A stretch of DNA of 5,798 nt from a bacterium (lineage in GTDB: Bacteria; JALSQH01): positions 1-5,798 of the forward strand of contig JALTID010000258.1 of NCBI GenBank assembly GCA_027004335.1, read 5' to 3'. The position numbers and the translations under genes are program-made. Below are positions 1 through 5,448 of this stretch, piece by piece (within the stretch, counting starts at the first letter, position 1; every line of letters begins with the position of its first letter). The notes under the pieces were generated by a model. It had not been told where the DNA came from. It saw only the letters and a program-made list of their open reading frames with translations, and did not search any database.

Positions 1-11
1 CGTTTAAATTC

Positions 12-44
12 TTGACTTTTCCTTATTAAGTAAGAAAATATAAT
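12..44 (+). promoter_or_regulatory. Candidate promoter of the aroF-ileS-lspA operon
   Basis: A perfect TATAAT lies at 39-44, which would start transcription near position 51, about 20 nt before the aroF start codon. A TTGACT hexamer (5 of 6 to TTGACA) lies at 12-17, but the spacer is 21 bp, longer than the usual 16-18. Either the -10 box works with a poorer -35 nearer to it, or the pair is not optimal. A small palindrome, CTTATTAAG (22-30), sits in the spacer and could bind a regulator, but it is too short to argue from. Confidence 0.45.
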
Positions 45-70
45 GATAACCAGAGAAGGAGTGTATTTAA

Positions 71-1120
71 ATGATAATCGTAATGAAAAAAGGTGCAAAA
101 GATGATTGCATAAAAAAGGTTGTAGAAGCCCTGGAAAACGAAGGGTATAAACCGCATACTATCTATGGAGTGGAGAGAACCGTAGTAGCCGCTGTGGGGG
201 ATGAACGAAAAAAAGTTGATGTAATGGAAAAGCTCAAAGCCTTTGAAGGAGTTGAGAATGTCATCCCCATTTTAAAACCCTATAAGTTAGCAAGTAAAGA
301 AGCTAAACCAGAAAAAACAAAAATCAAAATTAAGGATGACCTTTATATTGGTGGAGACGAAATTACCATTATCGCCGGACCCTGCTCCGTTGAAGGGGAG
401 GAGATAACTGTGGAAATTGCAAAAGAGGTAAAAAAAGCGGGGGCCCACATATTGAGGGGAGGTGCATTTAAACCAAGAACTTCACCTTATTCATTCCAGG
501 GATTTGGCATAGAGGGTTTGAAGATCCTGGCAAGGGCAGGAAAAGAAGCAGGAACGCCGGTTATTTCTGAGATCCTGGATAAACATGATCTACCTTTCTT
601 TATTGAATATGTAGACATAATCCAGGTAGGTGCCCGGAATATGCAGAACTTTGCCCTGCTCAAAGAATTAAGCAAGATAAACAAACCAATTCTCCTGAAG
701 AGAGGGATGTGCGCAACAATAGATGAATGGCTGTTTGCTGCTGAGTATTTGCTATCGGGGGGTAACGAAAATGTTATTCTCTGTGAGAGAGGAATAAGAA
801 CCTTTGAAACTTCCACGCGAAATACGCTTGACCTCAATGCAATACCAGTACTGAGAGACAGGACCCATCTACCAGTTATTGTGGATCCCAGCCATGGAAC
901 AGGTCACTGGGATTATGTTATACCAATGGCAAAAGCTGGTATCGCTGCAGGTGCTGATGGGATCATGGTAGAAGTTCATCCCGAGCCCGAAAAAGCCCTA
1001 AGTGACGGTCCTCAATCTCTAAAATATGAGAGATTCCGTCAACTAATTGAAGAACTAAAACCTGTTGCAGAAGCTGTAGGAAGAACTTTAGCCCTTGGAG
1101 AAAATAATGAAACCCGATGA
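71..1120 (+). CDS. aroF: 3-deoxy-7-phosphoheptulonate (DAHP) synthase, class I-beta, with N-terminal ferredoxin-like regulatory domain
   Basis: This cytosolic enzyme condenses phosphoenolpyruvate with erythrose 4-phosphate to DAHP, the first step of the shikimate pathway. Residues 1 to about 68 form a ferredoxin-like domain starting MIIVMKKGA and ending in LKPYKL, as in the Thermotoga maritima enzyme, where this domain carries feedback inhibition by Tyr and Phe. The (beta/alpha)8 barrel follows from about residue 90 to 340. It holds AGPCSVEG (102-109), the PEP-site segment around KPRTS (134-138), IQVGARN (184-190), LLKRG (208-212), CERGIRTFE (238-246), DPSH (272-275) and EVHPEPEKALSDG (301-313). 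The expected metal ligands are all present by alignment: C105, H275, E301 and D312. The length of 349 aa is close to the 338 aa of the Thermotoga protein. The start is supported by AAGGAG at 56-61, 9 nt before ATG, and by the N-terminal match. The gene leads the operon with ileS and lspA, and no other aromatic-pathway gene is visible. Confidence 0.95.
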   Translation: MIIVMKKGAKDDCIKKVVEALENEGYKPHTIYGVERTVVAAVGDERKKVDVMEKLKAFEGVENVIPILKPYKLASKEAKPEKTKIKIKDDLYIGGDEITIIAGPCSVEGEEITVEIAKEVKKAGAHILRGGAFKPRTSPYSFQGFGIEGLKILARAGKEAGTPVISEILDKHDLPFFIEYVDIIQVGARNMQNFALLKELSKINKPILLKRGMCATIDEWLFAAEYLLSGGNENVILCERGIRTFETSTRNTLDLNAIPVLRDRTHLPVIVDPSHGTGHWDYVIPMAKAGIAAGADGIMVEVHPEPEKALSDGPQSLKYERFRQLIEELKPVAEAVGRTLALGENNETR

Positions 1121-3911
1121 TTATAAGGAAACTCTGCACCTCCCCAAAACTGCCTTTCCCATGAAAGCGAATCTTACTCAGAAGGAAAAAGAAATTTTAA
1201 AGGAATGGGAAGAGAAAAAGATTTACATAGAGCTATTGGAGCAGAGAAAAAATGCTCCTGTTTTTGTATTCCACGATGGACCACCCTATGCTAATGGTCA
1301 TATTCATATGGGACATGCTCTTAACAAAATTTTGAAAGACATCATCGTAAAATACAAATCTATGGAAGGTTATAAAGTAAAATTCGTCCCAGGATGGGAC
1401 TGTCATGGCCTTCCCATTGAACTAAAAGTTGACCATGAGTTAGGACCGAGAAAAAAAGAGATGAGCAAGATCCAGATCAGGGAACGTTGCAAAAAATATG
1501 CTGAAAAATATGTAAAAATCCAGCGGGACGAATTCAAAAGGCTTGGGGTCCTGGGATTATGGGATGACCCATACTTAACGATGAAACCCCGGTATGAAGC
1601 AACAATTGTGAGGGAGTTCGGGAAAATTGTTGAAGCAGGCAATGTGTATAAACAGAAAAAGCCGATATACTGGTGCCCCCACTGCAAAACAGCACTGGCA
1701 GAAGCAGAAATTGAATACTATGATCATAAGTCACCCTCAATATATGTTAAATTCCCCCTCATTGATCCTCCGGAGAAAATTGATTCATCTCTCAAAAATG
1801 AGAAGATCAACATCGTTATCTGGACCACAACTCCATGGACATTACCTGCCAATTTAGCTGTGGCATTACATCCTAACGAAAATTACTCCTTTTACAAAGC
1901 GGTAGATGGAGAGATCTATGTAGTTGCAACACTCCTGCTGGATAATTTTCTTCAGGTTCTTGGAAAAAGGGGAGAAGTAATTCTTGAGAAAAAGGGAAGC
2001 GAATTAGAAGGACTAAAACTAAAACACCCTATTTTTGATAATAAAGAATCCATTGTGATCCTTGGAGAGCATGTTACCATGGATGCCGGTACAGGATGCG
2101 TACATACAGCTCCTGGACATGGAGAAGAAGATTATGAAGTGGGGCTGAAATATGAGCTGGATGTTTTTGCTCCAGTGGATGGCGATGGGAAATTCACTTC
2201 AGAAGTCCCGATGTATGAGGGAATGTCGGTATGGGACGCCAATCCTGTTATAATTGAAGATTTAAAGAAAAAAGGCACTCTGATCCATTCTGGTGAAATC
2301 GTACATTCATATCCTCACTGCTGGAGATGCAAGAATCCCATAATTTTCAGAGCTACCGATCAGTGGTTTATATCTATGGAAACAAATAATCTCAGAGAAA
2401 AAGCTCTCAAGGAAATTGATAAAGTTAAATGGATCCCCTCATGGGGCAGAGACAGGATCTACAACATGGTGGAATCAAGACCAGATTGGTGCATCTCCCG
2501 TCAGAGATCGTGGGGTGTCCCTATAATAGCGGTATATTGTAAAAAATGCGGAAAGCCCTTTACTTCAAGAGAAATAGCGGAGCATGTAGCCTCTATCTTT
2601 GAGAAAGAAGGTTCCAACGCATGGTTCAGTAAGTCGGTAAAAGAACTTCTACATCCCGGGACTAAATGCCCATACTGCGGTGGAGAAGAATTTGAACTGG
2701 AACAGGATATCCTTGATGTCTGGTTTGAATCAGGAGTAAGTTATGCAGCGGTGGCAGAAAATGATCCCGATATGGGTTTTCCCGTGGATCTATACCTGGA
2801 AGGAAGCGACCAGCACAGAGGCTGGTTCCACTCATCGCTTCTAACTTCAGTAATAACAAGAGGAGAGGCTCCTTATAAGGCAGTTCTTACTCATGGTTTC
2901 GTGGTGGATGGACAGGGAAGAAAGATGAGCAAATCTCTGGGAAATGTAATCAGTCCCGAAGAAATTATAAAACAGCATGGGGCTGAGATTCTAAGACTCT
3001 GGGTGGCAGCAGAAGACTACAGAGATGACATAAGAATTTCTCAGGAGATACTGAAAAGGCTTGTAGATGCATACAGAAGGATCAGAAACACAATAAGATT
3101 TATGTTGGGGAATCTCTACGACTTTGAGCCCTCAAAGGACAATATCCACTATAACGATCTTCTTCCCATTGATAAATATATGCTTCACAGAACCAATCAG
3201 TTAATAAAAAGGATAAGAAAAGCTTACGACGAATATGACTTCCACATCGTTTATCACTCCATTCACAACTTCTGCGTTGTGGATCTCAGCGCTTTCTATC
3301 TGGACATTCTCAAAGACAGACTTTACACATGGGCATCAAAATCCAAAGGAAGAAGATCTGCTCAAACTGTAATCTATCGCATTCTCAGGACACTCATTAA
3401 ACTCATTGCTCCCGTAACTTCTTTCACAGCTTATGAAGCATGGAAATTCCTGCCAGGAGAGAAGTCTGAAAATCTCTTCGCTGAACCTTTCCCGGAAGAA
3501 GTGCAGGAGTATTACAACGAGCCTCTCGCAGAAGAATGGGAGATCATTGTAAAAATTAGAGAAGAGGTAAACAAAGCATTAGAGATCAAAAGGCAGGAGA
3601 AATTTATTGGACATTCTCTTGACGCAAGAGTTTTAATTGAAGCAGAGGGAAGAGAAAAGGAGATTCTCCAGAAATACATAGATGATCTTCCCTTCATATT
3701 TATAACATCACAGGCTGAACTTGTGGAGAAGACTGACGGCGAATTTTACGAAGCTGAAGCAATTAAAAACTTAAGAATATCTGTACAAAAAGCAATTGGT
3801 AAAAAATGTCAGAGATGCTGGAACTACTCTCCAACAGTTGGACAGAATCCAGATTATCCTGACCTCTGCGAAAAATGTGTAAGAGCACTTGAAGAGGAGA
3901 AGAGTGGTTAA
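1107..3911 (+). CDS. ileS: Isoleucyl-tRNA synthetase (bacterial type, zinc-binding C-terminus)
   Basis: This cytosolic class I synthetase charges tRNA-Ile and hydrolyses mischarged Val-tRNA-Ile. It is 934 aa from the ATG at 1107, the usual bacterial length. Domains in order are: the Rossmann core with HMGH (67-70, in GPPYANGHIHMGH); the CP1 editing domain with WTTTPWTLPAN (239-249) and GTGCVHTAPGHGEEDY (328-343), whose D342 matches the editing Asp; the second half of the core with LEGSDQHRGWFHSSLL (564-579) and KMSKS (606-610); the anticodon-binding helical region (about 650-830); and a C-terminal zinc site C901/C904/C921/C924. A further Cys pair-of-pairs (C478/C481 and C521/C524) lies in a core insertion. 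The start was chosen at ATG 1107 because GGAG (1097-1100) lies 6 nt before it. The TTG at 1095 in the same frame overlaps that Shine-Dalgarno site and lacks one of its own. The gene overlaps aroF by 14 nt, which suggests coupling. Confidence 0.97.
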   Translation: MKPDDYKETLHLPKTAFPMKANLTQKEKEILKEWEEKKIYIELLEQRKNAPVFVFHDGPPYANGHIHMGHALNKILKDIIVKYKSMEGYKVKFVPGWDCHGLPIELKVDHELGPRKKEMSKIQIRERCKKYAEKYVKIQRDEFKRLGVLGLWDDPYLTMKPRYEATIVREFGKIVEAGNVYKQKKPIYWCPHCKTALAEAEIEYYDHKSPSIYVKFPLIDPPEKIDSSLKNEKINIVIWTTTPWTLPANLAVALHPNENYSFYKAVDGEIYVVATLLLDNFLQVLGKRGEVILEKKGSELEGLKLKHPIFDNKESIVILGEHVTMDAGTGCVHTAPGHGEEDYEVGLKYELDVFAPVDGDGKFTSEVPMYEGMSVWDANPVIIEDLKKKGTLIHSGEIVHSYPHCWRCKNPIIFRATDQWFISMETNNLREKALKEIDKVKWIPSWGRDRIYNMVESRPDWCISRQRSWGVPIIAVYCKKCGKPFTSREIAEHVASIFEKEGSNAWFSKSVKELLHPGTKCPYCGGEEFELEQDILDVWFESGVSYAAVAENDPDMGFPVDLYLEGSDQHRGWFHSSLLTSVITRGEAPYKAVLTHGFVVDGQGRKMSKSLGNVISPEEIIKQHGAEILRLWVAAEDYRDDIRISQEILKRLVDAYRRIRNTIRFMLGNLYDFEPSKDNIHYNDLLPIDKYMLHRTNQLIKRIRKAYDEYDFHIVYHSIHNFCVVDLSAFYLDILKDRLYTWASKSKGRRSAQTVIYRILRTLIKLIAPVTSFTAYEAWKFLPGEKSENLFAEPFPEEVQEYYNEPLAEEWEIIVKIREEVNKALEIKRQEKFIGHSLDARVLIEAEGREKEILQKYIDDLPFIFITSQAELVEKTDGEFYEAEAIKNLRISVQKAIGKKCQRCWNYSPTVGQNPDYPDLCEKCVRALEEEKSG

Positions 3912-4404
3912 ACTGATTTATTTCATTGCCGTTGCCATCCCGGTAATTGCAGTAGATCAAATAACAAAATTTTTAATAGACCATAATCTTTATCTCTACG
4001 CAAAGATCACCATTATCCCTGGATTTTTCAATGTTGTAAAAGCGTACAACGCAGGGGCAGCTTTCAGCCTTTTTGCCCAAAGGCATTCACCGATAATTAA
4101 TTTTCTCTTTCACGCAACCACTGCCATTGCCATTCTTTTTGTACTTTACCTCTTTTTTGTAACAATGGATGATAACCACCTTCAGTTGATAAGTATCAAT
4201 CTAATCTTAGGGGGAGCTTTTGGGAATCTTTACGATAGAATTATTCACGGGCATGTGGTGGACTTTCTGGATTTCTATATCGGCAGATACCACTGGCCCG
4301 CATTTAACGTAGCTGATTCGTCTATTGTTATTGGAACTGGTCTTCTCCTGATAACATTTATCATAGAGGAAAAAAAGAAATCCGCTAATCCAGATATTGC
4401 CTGA
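3904..4404 (+). CDS. lspA: Lipoprotein signal peptidase (signal peptidase II)
   Basis: This inner-membrane aspartyl protease cleaves the signal peptide of diacylglyceryl-modified prolipoproteins before the lipobox Cys. From GTG 3904 it is 166 aa, typical for the family. Conserved blocks are VDQITKFLI (17-25), YNAGAAFSLF (48-57), GGAFGNLYDR (103-112), HVVDFLDF (117-124) and FNVADSSI (134-141). The catalytic Asp pair is D120 and D138. Four hydrophobic stretches lie at about 4-25, 62-86, 93-110 and 140-155. GTG 3904 is preferred because GAGGAG (3894-3899) ends 4 nt upstream. The in-frame TTG at 3889 would add KRRR but has no good Shine-Dalgarno site of its own and overlaps this one, although it remains possible. 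The gene overlaps the ileS end by 8 nt. ileS-lspA adjacency is common in bacteria, so co-transcription is likely. Its 3' end overlaps the convergent hepT by 20 nt. Confidence 0.95.
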   Translation: MVKLIYFIAVAIPVIAVDQITKFLIDHNLYLYAKITIIPGFFNVVKAYNAGAAFSLFAQRHSPIINFLFHATTAIAILFVLYLFFVTMDDNHLQLISINLILGGAFGNLYDRIIHGHVVDFLDFYIGRYHWPAFNVADSSIVIGTGLLLITFIIEEKKKSANPDIA

Positions 4405-4774
4405 TCATACTGAGATTCTTCTTAAAAATAGTGACATAATTTTCTCGAATCCTCTCAAAAAGCTCCTGTGCCGTGGATTCATTGTAAATATGAGAGGATC
4501 TGTTTCTGTCTTCTAACATGTCCAGGACAAGTTCTGCATCCTCTAAATATCCCCTTTTTGCTGCTTCTTTTATGCATGAACGAGGACTACTACACTGGAA
4601 ACCTTCATATTCAAGGAAAATCCTCAATGTCTTCCAGAATAGCTCAAAGGTAAATTCAAATCTCTGGATTACACCATCCCTATCAAGATCATCCTCTGCT
4701 CTATTTACAGCCTCCTGTAACCTATCAAAGGCGTTCTGAACTTTTTCTACTGCGTAGATCACTTCCTCTTTCAT
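4385..4774 (-). CDS. hepT: HepT-like HEPN protein (HI0074-family nucleotidyltransferase substrate-binding protein), probable toxin of an MntA/HepT module
   Basis: This is a predicted all-alpha protein of 129 aa with the HI0074-family block around RFEFTFELFWKTL (38-50), followed by a Cys-containing turn and the motif R90-X4-H95-X-Y97 (in EDRNRSSHIYNE). In characterised HepT proteins RX4HXY is the HEPN RNase active site, and its Tyr is the residue the partner MntA modifies with AMP to silence the toxin. Target RNA and toxicity here are inference; HI0074-type members are less studied than DUF86-type HepT. ATG 4774 is preferred over the in-frame GTG at 4786 because AGGTGAG (4788-4782) lies 7 nt before it, whereas the GTG falls inside that site. 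The gene begins within the last 50 nt of mntA, so translation is probably coupled. Its stop codon lies 20 nt inside the convergent lspA. Nothing looks truncated or broken. Confidence 0.85.
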   Translation of the reverse strand: MKEEVIYAVEKVQNAFDRLQEAVNRAEDDLDRDGVIQRFEFTFELFWKTLRIFLEYEGFQCSSPRSCIKEAAKRGYLEDAELVLDMLEDRNRSSHIYNESTAQELFERIRENYVTIFKKNLSMIRQYLD

Positions 4775-5048
4775 ACAAAATCTCACCTGTATGGTAAACT
4801 ATTTCTCTGAATTTTTTATCTGCTTTATCAAGATTTGTGAGATCAACTGTAAATACGCCGGATATTTCATCAAGAATCTCTTTGATCTTTCTCTCCTTTC
4901 TAAGATCTAGATCTACTCCTTCAATAGCAATATCAAAATCTGAATACTTATGTGCTCTATTTTTAGACCTTGAACCAAATAGGATAATTCTTTCAGGATT
5001 CAGCTCATCTACAAGAAGATTGACAATTTCCTTTAAAAGTTCTTTCAT
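4725..5048 (-). CDS. mntA: MntA-like minimal nucleotidyltransferase, probable antitoxin of an MntA/HepT module
   Basis: This is a 107-aa protein of the minimal nucleotidyltransferase (HI0073-like) family. The palm core contains ILFGSRSKNRAHKYSDFDIA (22-41), an exact GSX10DXD motif (G25, S26, D37, D39). A third acidic position is D69 in FTVDLTNLD, so the catalytic set looks complete. In studied pairs the enzyme transfers AMP from ATP to the HepT active-site Tyr and so acts as antitoxin; that role here is inferred from motifs and gene pairing. ATG 5048 is preferred, with AGGAG (5063-5059) 10 nt upstream. The GTG at 5057 would have almost no spacing from that site. The family core ends at about EILYE (89-93); the last 14 residues, RGSDLRSRKSSERL, are encoded where hepT already begins. 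The gene is transcribed away from the bioA operon, from the shared intergenic region. Confidence 0.87.
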   Translation of the reverse strand: MKELLKEIVNLLVDELNPERIILFGSRSKNRAHKYSDFDIAIEGVDLDLRKERKIKEILDEISGVFTVDLTNLDKADKKFREIVYHTGEILYERGSDLRSRKSSERL

Positions 5049-5068
5049 CCTCTGCACTCTCCTCTCAC

Positions 5069-5097
5069 ATAATATAATATTTTAACCGGTAAGGCAA
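5069..5097 (-). promoter_or_regulatory. Candidate promoter for mntA-hepT
   Basis: On the minus strand, TTGCCT (5097-5092, 4 of 6 to TTGACA) and TATTAT (5074-5069, 5 of 6 to TATAAT) are separated by 17 bp. Transcription would start near 5062, leaving a leader of only about 14 nt that begins inside the Shine-Dalgarno site. This makes the call doubtful. An overlapping TATATT with a 15-bp spacer is an alternative, and the stretch is AT-rich enough to give such matches by chance. Confidence 0.3.
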
Positions 5098-5124
5098 ACC
5101 GAGGAGTAGTGTTCCCTACCAGGT
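5085..5124. repeat. Imperfect inverted repeat between the divergent mntA and bioA-operon promoters
   Basis: ACCGGTA (5085-5091) pairs with TACCAGGT (5117-5124): seven base pairs with one bulged A (5121). Two more G-C pairs (5093-5094 with 5114-5115) follow after a one-base mismatch. The repeat is noticeably more GC-rich than its AT-rich surroundings. The left arm falls in the candidate mntA promoter spacer, and the right arm ends 12 bp before the extended -10 of the opposite promoter. It could be an operator. It could also be a weak rightward terminator, since a T-rich run (5129-5136) follows, but the gap before the T-run and the large loop argue against that. Confidence 0.35.
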
Positions 5125-5136
5125 CAGTTCTTTTTC

Positions 5137-5145
5137 TGTTATAAT
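5137..5145 (+). promoter_or_regulatory. Extended -10 promoter for the small ORF-bioA operon
   Basis: TGTTATAAT is a perfect extended -10 element (TGN plus TATAAT at 5140-5145). No good -35 hexamer sits 16-18 bp upstream, which is acceptable for extended -10 promoters. Transcription would start near 5152 and give a leader of about 75 nt before the ATG at 5227. The leader holds the palindrome TTGTACAA (5181-5188) and an outer inverted repeat TAGTTT (5166-5171) / AAACTA (5195-5200). No convincing BirA operator was found. Confidence 0.55.
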
Positions 5146-5226
5146 TAAGAAGCAACTGGCAAATATAGTTTCCGTTTAAATTGTACAAATAGAAAAACTA
5201 AAGAAGAGATAAAAGATAGAGAAAAG

Positions 5227-5448
5227 ATGATCACATACAGAGTAGTGGAATTAAGCATAGTAACTGATGAAGAGATAGAAAAAAAACTTAATGAATTAAC
5301 AAAAGATGGATGGTATCTTGACGGGATTCACTTTGCCATGAGAGAATCTTCAAAAAGACCATCCATGGCATTTATGATTTTTTACAAATTCTTACCAGAT
5401 GAGGAGAAAAAAGATGACCAGGGAGGAATGGATAAATCATCTTTTTGA
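5227..5448 (+). CDS. Small DUF4177-like protein encoded upstream of and overlapping bioA
   Basis: This is a 73-aa soluble protein of unknown function. It begins [20 protein letters not shown], continues with [18 protein letters not shown] (26-43) and ends its core at about FMIFYKFL. The pattern of a Y-(K/R)-V-V strand, a helix with LNEL, then a GW turn and a hydrophobic strand resembles DUF4177 (recognised by eye, not by search). The last 15 or so residues are polar and lie mostly in the part that overlaps bioA. ATG 5227 is the only plausible start before an in-frame stop at 5146. The Shine-Dalgarno site is weak (only purine-rich AGAGAAAAG upstream). The gene overlaps bioA by 35 nt and contains its Shine-Dalgarno site, so the two are surely co-transcribed and probably coupled. 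There are no signal peptide, membrane segment or catalytic motifs. A role in biotin metabolism is suggested only by location. Confidence 0.75.
   Translation: MITYRVVELSIVTDEEIEKKLNELTKDGWYLDGIHFAMRESSKRPSMAFMIFYKFLPDEEKKDDQGGMDKSSF

Noticed and set aside
487-837. 116-codon open frame on the minus strand inside aroF
   Set aside because: It is fully inside a strongly supported gene, has no Shine-Dalgarno site or recognisable motif, and its composition is that of an antisense shadow.
1403-1857. Short frames on both strands inside ileS (1403-1687, 1534-1740, 1627-1857)
   Set aside because: They are covered by the ileS core and editing domain, whose motifs are continuous here.
4371-4400. Possible hepT terminator on the minus strand (T-run after the stop codon)
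   Set aside because: A run TTTCTTTTTTTCC follows the stop, but the preceding sequence forms only a direct repeat (GGATT), not a stable stem.
4468-5085. Three + strand open frames (4468-4653, 4518-4739, 4837-5085) opposite hepT and mntA
   Set aside because: The opposite strand encodes two well-conserved families with intact motifs; these frames are low-complexity Ser/Leu-rich shadows without domains.
5173-5182. The 10-mer CGTTTAAATT occurs at 1-10 and again at 5173-5182, both near promoters
   Set aside because: Several shared 10-mers are expected by chance in an AT-rich window this size, and the two copies sit at different distances from their -10 boxes.
5157-5210. BirA operator in the bioA leader
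   Set aside because: TTGTACAA resembles half of the BirA consensus, but no second half lies at the required 14-16 bp on either side.
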